A stretch of DNA of 64,000 bases from Devosia salina (lineage in GTDB: Bacteria; Pseudomonadota; Alphaproteobacteria; Rhizobiales; Devosiaceae), in NCBI RefSeq assembly GCF_019504385.1, contig NZ_CP080590.1, positions 352,001 through 416,000 on the forward strand, in the 5' to 3' direction. Below, piece by piece: positions 25,177 through 33,613 of the stretch; positions within the stretch are counted from its first letter, which is position 1; every line of letters begins with the position of its first letter. Made by a program: the position numbers and the translations under genes. A model generated the notes under the pieces. It was not told the origin of the DNA. It searched no databases and saw only the letters and a list, made by a program, of their open reading frames with translations.

Positions 25177-26001
25177 GTGGGGGTATGGGCGGGCGTTCTG
25201 GCTGGCCTAGTGGCAGGCATCCTCGCCCTCGCCCCTCCCGCGCTCGCTCAGTCTCTCCCCTATCACGCCGATCCCGATGCGCGCGAAATGCTGCCCAGCC
25301 TTACGCCCATCCCGGCGATCCGCTTCCTGACCACGACCGATTTTCCCCCGTTCAACTATCGCGACCAATCCGGCGAGCTGGTTGGCTTCAATATCGACCT
25401 GGCCCGGCGCATCTGTGCCGAGGTCAATGTCGCCTGCACCATCCAGGCCTGGCCCTGGGACCAGGCCGCCAATGCCCTTTCCGACAGCCAGGGCGACGCA
25501 CTCATCGCCGGGCTGGCCATGACCGACGAGAACGGGGAACTGTTCGACTATTCCTCCACCTATCTGGCGCTGCCCGGCCGCTTTGTGACCCGCGCCGACG
25601 CCCTTGATGGGTTTCGTCCTGAAGCCCTGGCGGGCGAGCGCGTCGCGGTGCGCAGCGGCAGCGCCCATGAGGCGTTTCTCGAGCGCTATTTGCCCGATGT
25701 GGAGCGGGTCGGCTTTGCCAGCGAGATCGAAGGGCTCAATGCGGTGCAATCGGGCGCCGTGGCGGCCTGGTTCGGCGATGCCATGCGCGCGTCATTCTGG
25801 CTCAACGAAAACCCCGATTGCTGCGGTTTTGCCGGCGAAGCCTATTTCCGCCCGCACCTGTTCGGGCAGGGCCTGACCATTGCCGTGCCGGCCGGGCATG
25901 ACCCGGTTCGTCATGCCATTGACTGGGCGCTGGTGCGGTTGAAGGAAAATGGCGCGCTGGACGAATTGTACCTGCGCTGGTTTCCAGTTGGATTCTATTG
26001 A
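25177..26001 (+). CDS. Transporter substrate-binding domain protein (amino-acid type)
   Basis: A 274-residue periplasmic protein of the SBP_bac_3 family. The start is placed at GTG 25177, supported by AGAAGGA at 25164-25170 and by the resulting signal peptide GVWAGVLAGLVAGILALAPP ending in ALA-Q. Starting at 25012 would add 55 residues translated from a palindromic repeat. Mature features include FLTTTDFPPFNYRDQSGELV, GFNIDLARRIC and the RVAVRSGSAHEAFLE hinge region, with paired cysteines CC in NPDCCGF. No permease or ATPase is adjacent, so it may work with an unlinked transporter or as a sensor-type protein. Ligand unknown. Confidence 0.85.
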   Translation: MGVWAGVLAGLVAGILALAPPALAQSLPYHADPDAREMLPSLTPIPAIRFLTTTDFPPFNYRDQSGELVGFNIDLARRICAEVNVACTIQAWPWDQAANALSDSQGDALIAGLAMTDENGELFDYSSTYLALPGRFVTRADALDGFRPEALAGERVAVRSGSAHEAFLERYLPDVERVGFASEIEGLNAVQSGAVAAWFGDAMRASFWLNENPDCCGFAGEAYFRPHLFGQGLTIAVPAGHDPVRHAIDWALVRLKENGALDELYLRWFPVGFY

Positions 26002-26627
26002 GCTGCCGCGCGTAGCCGGACCAGTGGCCGGCGCGGCCAGCGCACTATCATCTCCGCGACCACGAGATTGGGCACCCAGCAGAGCCAGGCAATGACCGGA
26101 TAGGCCGTGTCGAACGGGATATCGAGCATCATGCTCACCGGGATCTGGATGCGCAGCGTCACGGCCGCCAGCGTCAGGGCAATCGAGCGGATCATCCAGC
26201 GGCGATGCGCCACCCGGTCGCCGCGCATGGCCAGGCTGATACCCCAGCCCGTCACGGCCAGCCACAGCACCGCCAGGGTGCCGAAACCGAAGCCCGCGAC
26301 CGGACCCGCCATGGTGGTGATGGCGAGCCACAGCCCGCCCAGTCCCGCAATGAGAATGGCGAGGCCGTAGAGCCGGCCCATCAGCCTGTGAATGTGCGGC
26401 CGGCGCTGGCGCAGTCCCTCCCAGAGTTGGAAGGGCACCAGCGCCAGGGCAATCGGGGCCAGGATGACATGGCTGTAAAAGGCAATCGGCCGCATGTGAG
26501 CGTGATAGGCGACAAACTCCATTGTGGCCTCGACGCCGCCCACCATGAAGCGCCAGGATACCAGGGCCACACCCAGACACAGAATCCACAAAAGCGCGGT
26601 CCGCAAAACAATGATCACTGTCGGCAT
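25995..26627 (-). CDS. DUF2306 membrane protein
   Basis: A 210-residue integral-membrane protein of the DUF2306 family. Six hydrophobic segments are seen, among them ALLWILCLGVALVSWRFMVG, SHVILAPIALALVPFQLWEG and LYGLAILIAGLGGLWLAI. The family signature RPHIHRLMGRLYG, with histidines that could bind metal or haem, is present. No function is established. It is divergently transcribed from a TetR-type regulator across a 77-base region containing two palindromes, so it is the probable regulatory target. Its 3-prime end overlaps the preceding gene by seven bases. Confidence 0.85.
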   Translation of the reverse strand: MPTVIIVLRTALLWILCLGVALVSWRFMVGGVEATMEFVAYHAHMRPIAFYSHVILAPIALALVPFQLWEGLRQRRPHIHRLMGRLYGLAILIAGLGGLWLAITTMAGPVAGFGFGTLAVLWLAVTGWGISLAMRGDRVAHRRWMIRSIALTLAAVTLRIQIPVSMMLDIPFDTAYPVIAWLCWVPNLVVAEMIVRWPRRPLVRLRAAAQ

Positions 26628-26643
26628 AGCCGTCCTCCATCAA

Positions 26644-26683
26644 CTTGACAGTGTAAAGATCAGCTTTCCTTGACACTGTCAAG
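26644..26683. promoter_or_regulatory. Two palindromic operators between DUF2306 and TetR genes
   Basis: CTTGACACTGTCAAG (26669-26683) is a perfect 15-base palindrome. CTTGACAGTGTAAAG (26644-26658) is a second copy with one arm mismatch. Their centres are 25 bases apart and lie between the two divergent starts. This is the usual layout for a TetR-family repressor controlling itself and its neighbour. Binding is inferred. Confidence 0.7.
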
Positions 26684-26697
26684 ATTGCTCGGATAAT
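26670..26697 (+). promoter_or_regulatory. Putative sigma-70-type promoter of the TetR gene
   Basis: TTGACA (26670-26675), a 16-base spacer and GATAAT (26692-26697) give near-consensus elements. The -35 box lies inside the perfect palindrome, so a bound repressor would occlude it. The expected transcript start lies at or next to the ATG at 26705, suggesting a very short or absent leader. Confidence 0.55.
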
Positions 26698-26704
26698 GCG
26701 CTTC

Positions 26705-27307
26705 ATGACCCTGGACTCGTCAGCCGAACGCACCTCTCACCACCATGGCAACCTGCGGGAGGCCTTGATCGGCGCCGGCCTTGCGCTGCTGGCCCGCGAT
26801 GGCATTGCCGGCCTCAGCCTGCGCAAATGCGCCGCCCTTGCCGGCGTTTCCCATGCCGCACCGGCGCATCATTTTGACGGTGTCGCGGGCCTGCTCGACG
26901 CCATAGCGGCGCGCGGCTTCACCATGTTCGCCGATGCCATGGAGGAGGAAGCCGCACGCGGACCCGATGAGCCCCGGGCGCGCCTGGAAGCCATTTGTCT
27001 GGCCTATTTCGACTTCGCCAAGGCCCAGCCGGACCTGTTCGACCTGATGTTCCGCCAGGTTTGGCCACTCGCAGGCAAGTCAGAGGAACTGGGCGTGGCG
27101 GGGGCGCGTGCCTATGGCGTGCTGGCGACCGCCTGTGCGCCCTTCGTGCCGCCCGGCAGCGATCCGGGCGTGGTCGAGACCCAGGTCTGGTCGCTCATTC
27201 ACGGCTATGCGGTGCTGGCCCTGGTGGGCAAGCTGGGGCGCAACCGGCCGATCGCGCCCGTCAAGGATGTGCTGGCGCTGTTGGGGAAGCTGGACCGGCA
27301 GGCCTAG
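26705..27307 (+). CDS. TetR/AcrR-family transcriptional regulator
   Basis: A 200-residue repressor-type protein. The N-terminal DNA-binding domain reads NLREALIGAGLALLARDG, then GLSLRKCAALAGVSHAAPAHHF, which is the TetR helix-turn-helix. The C-terminal ligand domain resembles the TetR_C group with LFDLMFRQVW. ATG 26705 is preferred because ATG 26696 overlaps the likely -10 box. The two palindromes upstream point to autoregulation and control of the DUF2306 gene. The inducer is unknown. It overlaps the convergent TerB gene by four bases. Confidence 0.9.
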   Translation: MTLDSSAERTSHHHGNLREALIGAGLALLARDGIAGLSLRKCAALAGVSHAAPAHHFDGVAGLLDAIAARGFTMFADAMEEEAARGPDEPRARLEAICLAYFDFAKAQPDLFDLMFRQVWPLAGKSEELGVAGARAYGVLATACAPFVPPGSDPGVVETQVWSLIHGYAVLALVGKLGRNRPIAPVKDVLALLGKLDRQA

Positions 27308-27714
27308 CTCGGCAACCGCCGGTGCCGCGCCCGCGCCGCCACTTCGATGGCCGCGGTGGTGAGGCGATCCAGGCTCAGATGGTCGCGCAGCATTTCGAGA
27401 TAGCGCAGCTCTTCCTGCTCGAGATGCAGGTCGACCGCCGTCACCTCGACGGCCAGCGCATAGGCCGTATCCTGCAATTTGGCGGGCAGGGCGGCGACGG
27501 CCTCCTCGATGACGCGGTCCAGGCCATTGGGGCCATTGAGGATATCGGCGCAGTCATTGGCAACGGCCTCGAGCCGGGACTTGTCGAAGCCCTCAAAGAC
27601 GGGCAGGCGGTCGATCAGCGCCGTAATGCGGCTCAGTTCCTTTTCCGTCATGGCACTGTCGGACGAGGCGGCCACGATCATCAGGTGGATCAGGGCATCA
27701 TGGGCGGTGGTCAT
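27304..27714 (-). CDS. TerB-family protein
   Basis: A 136-residue all-helical cytoplasmic protein of the tellurite-resistance TerB group. It has the acidic helical pattern MIVAASSDSAMTEKELSRI near the N-terminus and VDLHLEQEELRYLEMLRDHL near the C-terminus, where TerB proteins bind metal ions through acidic residues. It stands alone, without terACDE, so a link to tellurite is not implied; many stand-alone TerB proteins are stress-related or uncharacterised. The start is the ATG of MTTAHDAL. Confidence 0.82.
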   Translation of the reverse strand: MTTAHDALIHLMIVAASSDSAMTEKELSRITALIDRLPVFEGFDKSRLEAVANDCADILNGPNGLDRVIEEAVAALPAKLQDTAYALAVEVTAVDLHLEQEELRYLEMLRDHLSLDRLTTAAIEVAARARHRRLPS

Positions 27715-27859
27715 CGTCTGGTTCCCGGTTATGCTGTTCCTTCAAGAACTAGGCCTTGCGCGGGCGCGCCGCAACCACCTGCGACATTGACGTCCGCCCG
27801 GTTCCGGTGCATTGACCGGGCTTCGTCCTTTTTCGCTGTTCCCGAAAGGCTGCCACCCC

Positions 27860-29473
27860 GTGTCGCCCGCCACCTTGCCCGCCCTTGACCCCGATTTCTT
27901 CGAGCCCGCGCAGACTGCGCGCGCCTGGCCCTTCGAGGAAGCGCGCAAGCTGGTCAAACGGCTGGAAAAGTCGGGCAAGGGCGAGGCCCTGTTCGAGACC
28001 GGCTATGGCCCCTCGGGCCTGCCCCATATCGGCACCTTTGGCGAAGTGGCCCGCACCACCATGGTGCGCACGGCTTTCCGGCTGCTCACGCGCGACCAGA
28101 TCCCGACCCGGCTCATCTGCTTTTCCGATGATCTCGACGGCATGCGCAAGATTCCGGACACCGTCCCCTCCAAGGAGGCGATGGAGCCGCATCTGCAAAA
28201 GCCGCTGACCTCGGTGCCCGATCCCTGGACCAATGAATATGAGAGCTTTGGCCACCACAACAACGCCATGCTCCGCCGGTTCCTCGACACGTTCGGCTTC
28301 GACTACGAATTCGCCAGTGCCACTTATTATTACCGCTCGGGCAAGTTCGACACCGTGCTGCTGCGCGCGGCCGAGCGCTATGACGACATCATGAAGGTGA
28401 TGCTGCCCACCCTCGGCGCCGAGCGGCAGGCGACCTATTCGCCCTTCCTGCCCATCTCGCCGATTTCCGGGCGCGTGCTCTATGTGCCCATGAAGGAAGT
28501 CAATGCCAAGGACGGCACCGTCACCTTCGAGGACGAGGATGGGCGCGACACCACCGTGCCGGTCACCGGCGGCAATGTGAAGCTGCAGTGGAAGCCCGAT
28601 TTCGGCATGCGCTGGGCCGCGCTCGGCGTCGATTTCGAGATGTTCGGCAAGGACCACCAGACCAATCAGGCGATCTATGACAAGATCTGCTCGATCCTGG
28701 GCGGCACCCCGCCCGAGCACTATGTCTATGAGCTGTTCTTGGACGCCGAAGGCCAGAAGATTTCCAAGTCCAAGGGCAATGGCCTGACCATCGACGAATG
28801 GCTGACCTATGCCTCGACCGAGAGCCTGGGGCTCTACATGTTCGGCAAGCCCCGTGTCGCCAAGCGCCTGCATTTCGACGTCATCCCGCGCACGGTCGAC
28901 GACTATTACAGCCATGTCGCTGCCTTCCAGACGCAGGATGCCGCCGCGCGCCTGGAAAACCCCGCCTTCCACGTCCATTATGGCGATGTGCCCAATCCGG
29001 AAGTGCCGCTGAGCTTTGCGCTGCTGCTCAACCTGGTGGCCACGGCCAATGCCCAGGACACCAAGGTCATGTGGGGCTTCATCTCGCGCTATATTCCCGG
29101 CGCCAGCGCCGCCACCCATCCCGAGCTCGACAAGCTGGCCGGCTATGCGGTGCGCTATTTCAACGACAAGGTGAAGCCCACCAAGGTCTATCGCGCCCCC
29201 ACCGATCAGGAACGCGCAGCGCTCGCGGACCTGCATGCCCAGCTCGAAGCCTATGCCGGCTCGACCGATGCCGAGGCCCTGCAGAACCTGGTCTATGAGA
29301 TCGGCAAGGCGCACAAGTTCGAGCCCCTGCGCGACTGGTTCAAGGCCATCTATCAGGTGCTGCTGGGCGACGACCAGGGGCCGCGCTTCGGCTCCTTCAT
29401 CGCGCTCTATGGCGTGGGCGAAACCCGGCACCTGATCGCCGACGCGCTGGCGGGCAAGCTCCTGGCGGCCTGA
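27860..29473 (+). CDS. lysS: Lysine--tRNA ligase, class I
   Basis: A 537-residue class I lysyl-tRNA synthetase, the archaeal type that replaces class II LysRS in most alphaproteobacteria. It charges tRNA-Lys with lysine. The HIGH motif appears as HIGT in GPSGLPHIGTFGE near residue 55, and KMSKS as KISKSKGNGL near 299. The C-terminal helical domain recognises the anticodon. The start is taken at GTG 27860, preceded by AAAGG at 27845-27849; the upstream TTG at 27812 would add 16 residues without family support. A short open region separates it from TerB. Confidence 0.93.
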   Translation: MSPATLPALDPDFFEPAQTARAWPFEEARKLVKRLEKSGKGEALFETGYGPSGLPHIGTFGEVARTTMVRTAFRLLTRDQIPTRLICFSDDLDGMRKIPDTVPSKEAMEPHLQKPLTSVPDPWTNEYESFGHHNNAMLRRFLDTFGFDYEFASATYYYRSGKFDTVLLRAAERYDDIMKVMLPTLGAERQATYSPFLPISPISGRVLYVPMKEVNAKDGTVTFEDEDGRDTTVPVTGGNVKLQWKPDFGMRWAALGVDFEMFGKDHQTNQAIYDKICSILGGTPPEHYVYELFLDAEGQKISKSKGNGLTIDEWLTYASTESLGLYMFGKPRVAKRLHFDVIPRTVDDYYSHVAAFQTQDAAARLENPAFHVHYGDVPNPEVPLSFALLLNLVATANAQDTKVMWGFISRYIPGASAATHPELDKLAGYAVRYFNDKVKPTKVYRAPTDQERAALADLHAQLEAYAGSTDAEALQNLVYEIGKAHKFEPLRDWFKAIYQVLLGDDQGPRFGSFIALYGVGETRHLIADALAGKLLAA

Positions 29474-29539
29474 AGCGGCGACGAACTGTTTCGCTTCTTC
29501 CGGACGTCGGCTATTCTGACGCCCGGAAGGAGTGCCTCC

Positions 29540-29773
29540 ATGACCGGAAGCTATTTGGTGACCGCGCAGTGGGATGCCGAAGCTGGCGTCTGGGTCGCCA
29601 CGAGCGACGACATTCCCGGCCTTGTCACCGAAGCGCCATCCCTTGATGCCCTCTACGCGCGTGTCCTCGACGTCGCGCCCGAACTGCTCGACGAAAATGG
29701 CGTTGCGACCGCCGGTCGCGGAACCATCGACTTCCATGTCCTGTCGCCGATCGACCTGTCGGCGGCCGAATAG
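29540..29773 (+). CDS. HicB-like antitoxin (DUF1902 family)
   Basis: A 77-residue protein with the partial RNase-H-like HicB fold: YLVTAQWDAEAGVWVATSDDIPGLVTEA is the signature. No C-terminal ribbon-helix-helix or helix-turn-helix domain is visible, so it may neutralise its partner without strong DNA binding of its own. ATG 29540 has GGAAGGAG just upstream. The stop overlaps the start of a HicA-like gene by one base, so the pair is translationally coupled. The antitoxin comes first, the reverse of the classic hicAB order. Confidence 0.85.
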   Translation: MTGSYLVTAQWDAEAGVWVATSDDIPGLVTEAPSLDALYARVLDVAPELLDENGVATAGRGTIDFHVLSPIDLSAAE

Positions 29774-29970
29774 TGGTTCGCGGCTTCTACGCCGAGATCG
29801 TCACCGCCCTGCGTGAGGCGGGTTGCGTTTACCGGCGGGCTGGGAAGGGCGATCACGAAATATGGGACAGCCCTGCCACGCAGCGCAGTTTCACCGTGGA
29901 CAAGAGCTACCTGTCGCGCCACACGGCAAATGCCGTAATGAAGCAGGCCGGCATCGACAAGAAGTTCTGA
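29773..29970 (+). CDS. HicA-like toxin (YcfA family)
   Basis: A 65-residue protein with the double-stranded-RNA-binding-like HicA fold. It shows EIVTALREAGCVYRRAGKGDHEIW, where the His corresponds to the catalytic residue of HicA mRNA interferases, followed by FTVDKSYLSRHTANAVMKQAGI. GTG 29773 overlaps the HicB-like stop. HicA toxins cleave mRNA and block translation until bound by HicB. Whether this pair is active as a toxin-antitoxin system is inference from family membership and coupling. Confidence 0.85.
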   Translation: MVRGFYAEIVTALREAGCVYRRAGKGDHEIWDSPATQRSFTVDKSYLSRHTANAVMKQAGIDKKF

Positions 29971-29977
29971 TCCTGCC

Positions 29978-30628
29978 CTACTGGCTGGCCCAGATGATCC
30001 GCGCCATCCATTCGATATCGGTGATGTCGAAGATGCGCGGTTCATAGGCCGGGTTGATCGAATGCAGCTCGATCTGCCTGGCGCTTTGCCGCGCCAGGAT
30101 CTTGGCCATGACCTCGCCATCCTGGGTCTTGACCACCACGCGGTCGCCGCGGCGCACCTGCTCGGTGGGCGAGACGACGATGCGGTCGCCCTCGCGATAG
30201 AGCGGCTCCATGCTGTCGCCCGAGATTTCCAGCGCGTAGATGCCGCTATCGTCCGGCGTGGGCAGCGCCACCTCGTCCCAGCCATGGCCGACCGGATGCC
30301 CGGCGCTGTCGAAAAAGCCGCCATGACCGGCCTGGGCAAGACCCAATAGGGGAATATTGCGCAGCGACGGTTCGGCAAAGCCGCCCGGCATGGCGAGGAA
30401 GGCGCCGGTGCCGGAGAGGAAGCTGTCAAAGCTTTCGCCCGTCGCCTCGAGAATCTTGGAGATGCTCTCGGTCGAGGGCCAGCGCTCGCGCCCGTCCTTG
30501 CTCACCCGCTTGGAAACATTGAAGGCCGTCGCGTCCAGCCCCGCGAGCTTGGCCAGCGCCGAGACGGACACGCCCTGGCGGCGCGCCAGCGCGTCTATGC
30601 CATCCCAAATGGCCCGATGTGAGAGCAT
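29978..30628 (-). CDS. S24-family helix-turn-helix repressor (LexA/CI-like)
   Basis: A 216-residue regulator. The N-terminus carries a helix-turn-helix (IDALARRQGVSVSALAKLAGL), and the C-terminal half is an S24 peptidase domain with the catalytic Ser in ISGDSMEPLY and the catalytic Lys in VMAKILAR. Such proteins repress genes and can cleave themselves when RecA is activated, but many are not SOS controlled. The start is the ATG of MLSHRAIWDGI. An Ala-Gly cleavage site (LAQAGHGGFF) is visible between domains near residue 103. It is convergent with HicA, seven bases apart. No prophage genes surround it. Confidence 0.87.
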   Translation of the reverse strand: MLSHRAIWDGIDALARRQGVSVSALAKLAGLDATAFNVSKRVSKDGRERWPSTESISKILEATGESFDSFLSGTGAFLAMPGGFAEPSLRNIPLLGLAQAGHGGFFDSAGHPVGHGWDEVALPTPDDSGIYALEISGDSMEPLYREGDRIVVSPTEQVRRGDRVVVKTQDGEVMAKILARQSARQIELHSINPAYEPRIFDITDIEWMARIIWASQ

Positions 30629-30669
30629 GGCTGTGCCTGAGAAGGAATGATGTCTTATAGCGGAAAACA

Positions 30670-30685
30670 ATCCTAACCTATCCTG
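30670..30685. promoter_or_regulatory. Direct repeat upstream of the S24 repressor, possible operator
   Basis: ATCCTAACCT is followed by ATCCTG one helical turn later, about 40 bases before the repressor start. Direct repeats spaced by ten bases can bind a dimer on one DNA face, and autoregulation is common in this family. The evidence is only the repeat and its position. Confidence 0.25.
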
Positions 30686-30757
30686 CCGCATTCGCCTTGT
30701 AAAGCGGCCCTTTCCGCATTACCCCGGCTGCCAGCCATATGTCCGGGGGCCGCGCTC

Positions 30758-31117
30758 ATGTCCGACACGCCAGAACTCATCTACAAGATTACCACCAGCG
30801 CCAGCTTCGCCCCGGCCCGGCTGGCCGGCCACTATGACGGCATGCCCATCGACGCGGCGGACGGCTACATGCATTTTTCCACCGCCGCGCAATTGGCCGA
30901 GACCCTGCGCCTGCATTTCCACGGCCAGTCCGACCTCGTGCTGCTGGCGGTCCGCACCGCCGATCTGGGCGAGGGCCTGGTCTGGGAACTGTCCCGCGGC
31001 GGGCAACCCTTCCCCCATCTCTATGGCGGTCCGCTGCCACTGACAGCCATCGCCTGGGAGGAGCCGATCAGTGTCGATGCCGAGGGCCAATGCGCGCTGC
31101 CGGAGGCCGTGCGATGA
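30758..31117 (+). CDS. DUF952 domain-containing protein
   Basis: A 119-residue soluble protein of the DUF952 family, identified by LIYKITTSASFAPARLAGHYDGMPIDAADGYMH shortened here to its key parts: IYKI at the start, DGYMHFSTAAQLAET and PHLYGGPLPLTAIAWEEPI. The fold is related to ADP-ribosyltransferase-like domains, but no activity is known to me. The stop overlaps the pyrD start (ATGA), a conserved arrangement in Hyphomicrobiales, which suggests cotranscription rather than a shared pathway. Confidence 0.87.
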   Translation: MSDTPELIYKITTSASFAPARLAGHYDGMPIDAADGYMHFSTAAQLAETLRLHFHGQSDLVLLAVRTADLGEGLVWELSRGGQPFPHLYGGPLPLTAIAWEEPISVDAEGQCALPEAVR

Positions 31118-32220
31118 TCTTTTCCGCGCTTTCGCCACTGCTGCGCAATGCCGGCCTCGCCGGCCTGACGCGCGACGCCCTCCTCCGCATGGACCCCGAA
31201 ACCGCCCATGGCGCCACCATCACGGCGCTGCGCCTTGGTCTCGCCCCGCAGCAGGAGCATCCCGATCCGCCCGAACTGGCGACCAGCCTCTGCGGTCTCG
31301 ACCTCAAGAACCCGGTCGGCATGGCGGCAGGTTTTGACAAGAATGCCGAAGTGCCGCGCCCGCTGGCGCTGATGGGCTTCGGCATGGTCGAGATCGGGAC
31401 GGTCACGCCGCGCCCGCAAGCGGGCAATCCCAAGCCGCGCCTGTTTCGCGTGCCCGAGGCCGAAGGCGTCATCAACCGCATGGGCTTCAACAATGAGGGG
31501 CACGAGGCCGCCTTCGAGCGCCTCAAGGGCCTGCGCGTGCCCGCGGCGCTGGGCGTCAATATCGGCGCCAACAAGGACAGCGCCGACTTCGTCGCCGATT
31601 ATGTGATGGGCGTCCAGCGCTTCGCCGACCTGGCCGATTACCTCACCGTCAACATCTCCTCGCCCAATACGCCGGCGCTGAGGAACCTGCAGGCCGACGA
31701 GGCGCTGCGGCGGCTGCTGGGCGAGGTTCTGGCGGCCCGCGCCAAGGCCAGGACCCGGGTGCCGGTGCTTTTGAAGATCGCTCCCGATCTCGACGAAGCC
31801 GGCATGGACGCCATCGCCCGGGTCATCCTCGATACCGATCTCGACGGGTTGATCGTCTCCAACACCACTATTTCGCGCGATCCGGTGGTAGGCCTCGAGA
31901 ATGCCGATGAGACCGGCGGGCTTTCCGGCAAGCCCCTCTTCAACCTCTCCACCCGGCGCCTCGCCCAGATGCGCCAGCGCGTCGGAGCGCTGCCACTGGT
32001 CGGGGTCGGGGGCATCCATTCGCCGCAATCGGCTCTGGCCAAGATCGAGGCGGGTGCCAATGCCATCCAGCTCTATTCGGCGCTGGTCTTTGGCGGCCTC
32101 GACCTACTCGACCGCATCAAGCGTGGCCTGGTCGCCGGGGTGCGCGCGGCGGGTAGCCGGAACATTTCCGAGCTGGTCGGTACCAGGACCGACGACTGGG
32201 CCTCAGGCAAGGCCGAATAA
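31114..32220 (+). CDS. pyrD: Quinone-dependent dihydroorotate dehydrogenase
   Basis: A 368-residue class 2 dihydroorotate dehydrogenase that oxidises dihydroorotate to orotate in pyrimidine synthesis and passes electrons to membrane quinone. The N-terminal amphipathic helices (about 1-45) that attach it to the membrane are present. Family motifs are NPVGMAAGFDKNAEV, the catalytic-Ser region TVNISSPNTPALR and LVGVGGIHSP. ATG 31114 overlaps the DUF952 stop. Its last 18 bases overlap the convergent MATE gene. Confidence 0.95.
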   Translation: MIFSALSPLLRNAGLAGLTRDALLRMDPETAHGATITALRLGLAPQQEHPDPPELATSLCGLDLKNPVGMAAGFDKNAEVPRPLALMGFGMVEIGTVTPRPQAGNPKPRLFRVPEAEGVINRMGFNNEGHEAAFERLKGLRVPAALGVNIGANKDSADFVADYVMGVQRFADLADYLTVNISSPNTPALRNLQADEALRRLLGEVLAARAKARTRVPVLLKIAPDLDEAGMDAIARVILDTDLDGLIVSNTTISRDPVVGLENADETGGLSGKPLFNLSTRRLAQMRQRVGALPLVGVGGIHSPQSALAKIEAGANAIQLYSALVFGGLDLLDRIKRGLVAGVRAAGSRNISELVGTRTDDWASGKAE

Positions 32221-33549
32221 CCCGGCCTTCCTGCGCTCCAGTGCCCACCAATAAATGCCGCCGCGCGCCAGGAACCAGCAATGGAGCGCGGCCCAGAGGC
32301 CCCAATTGCCCCAGGCCGGCTGCAGCACCGCCGCCGCGGCCAGGAACACCACCAGCGACACCACCATGCCATTGCGCATCACCACGTTCTGCGTCGTGCC
32401 GATCAGGATGCCGTCATAGACAAAGGCGGGCATGAAGGTCAGCGCGCAAAGCGCGGCAATCGGCAGATAGGCCAGCGCCTCCGCCCGTACCGCCTCATTG
32501 GTGGTCATCAGGCCGATGACCCACGGCCCGGCGCCATACCAGAAGGCGCCCAGCCCCAAAGCGATCACCAGTCCCCAGATCATCGAGAGACGATAGGCCT
32601 GCTCATAGGCCGGCCGCCAATTGGCGCCCACCGCCTTGCCGGTCAATTGCTCGGCGGCCTGGGCAATGCCATCGAGGAAGAACCCCACCACCATCAACAG
32701 GTTGAGCAGCACTGCATTGGCGGCCAGCGATATTTCGCCCATGCGCGATCCCTGCGCGGCGAACCAGGCATAGGCGCCCATCAATGCCATGGAGCGGATC
32801 ATCAGGTCGCGGCTGAGGCCGAACATGCGCTGGATGGCGTGGGCGTCGCCCAGTTCGCCCGGTGCGATGCGGGAAACCAGGTTTGCTATGCCGCCATAAT
32901 GCCGGACGAGGATGACAAGGCCCAATATCGCTGCCACGATCTGTCCCAATAGCGTCCCGGCCGCCGCGCCGGCGACGCCCCAGCCCAGCCCATAGACCAG
33001 GCCGATGCTGCACACGATGTTGATGCCATGCAGCACCAGTTGCAGCAGCATGCCGGTGCGCGCCGCCGCCCGGCCATAGAACCAGCCCAGAAGCGCGTAG
33101 TTGATCAGTGAAAAGGGCGCCGACCAGATGCGGACGAAATAGTAGTCCGCCAGGGCCGCGGCAACGCCCGGCTGCGGCGCCAGCAGCGCTTCAGCGGCCC
33201 AAAGGATCGGCAGGGCCAGTGCGATCATCAGCCCGCCAATGCCGAGACCCAGGATCAGGGCGCGGGCCACATGCAGCAGCCCGTGGCGCGGATCGCGGGC
33301 GCCGACGGCCTGCGCCACCAGCCCCGCCGTGCCGATGCGCAGGAAATAGGCGAGCGAGAACAGCACGTCGAAGACAAGCGCGCCCAGCACCAGCCCGCCC
33401 AGCAGGGCCGCATCACCCAGACGCCCCACCACGGTGATATCGACCAGCCCCACCATGGGCTCGGTGATGAAGGCGATGGAGGCGGGCAGGGCGATGGACC
33501 AGACATCCTTGCTGCGGACGTCGAAGGGATGCTGGGGACGGGCGGTCAT
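32203..33549 (-). CDS. MATE-family efflux transporter (DinF-like)
   Basis: A 448-residue inner-membrane protein with about twelve hydrophobic segments in two similar halves. The N-terminus DVWSIALPASIAFITEPMVGLVDITVVGRLG and the segment FFLDGIAQAAEQLTGKAVGA are typical of the DinF branch of MATE exporters. These antiport drugs or metabolites against sodium ions or protons; the substrate cannot be told. It overlaps pyrD tail to tail by 18 bases. The FrcK-like gene lies upstream on the same strand, 64 bases away. Confidence 0.9.
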   Translation of the reverse strand: MTARPQHPFDVRSKDVWSIALPASIAFITEPMVGLVDITVVGRLGDAALLGGLVLGALVFDVLFSLAYFLRIGTAGLVAQAVGARDPRHGLLHVARALILGLGIGGLMIALALPILWAAEALLAPQPGVAAALADYYFVRIWSAPFSLINYALLGWFYGRAAARTGMLLQLVLHGINIVCSIGLVYGLGWGVAGAAAGTLLGQIVAAILGLVILVRHYGGIANLVSRIAPGELGDAHAIQRMFGLSRDLMIRSMALMGAYAWFAAQGSRMGEISLAANAVLLNLLMVVGFFLDGIAQAAEQLTGKAVGANWRPAYEQAYRLSMIWGLVIALGLGAFWYGAGPWVIGLMTTNEAVRAEALAYLPIAALCALTFMPAFVYDGILIGTTQNVVMRNGMVVSLVVFLAAAAVLQPAWGNWGLWAALHCWFLARGGIYWWALERRKAGLFGLA

Positions 33550-33613
33550 GGGAAGGGACTCAAGTCAGGGGGCAAGAGACCTATCAGGCGACCCGATGGC
33601 CTGTCACTGGGAA

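Noticed and set aside
27304..27714. TerB together with the TelA-like gene as a tellurite-resistance system
   Set aside because: They are 20 kb apart, in different operons, and no terACDE genes are present.
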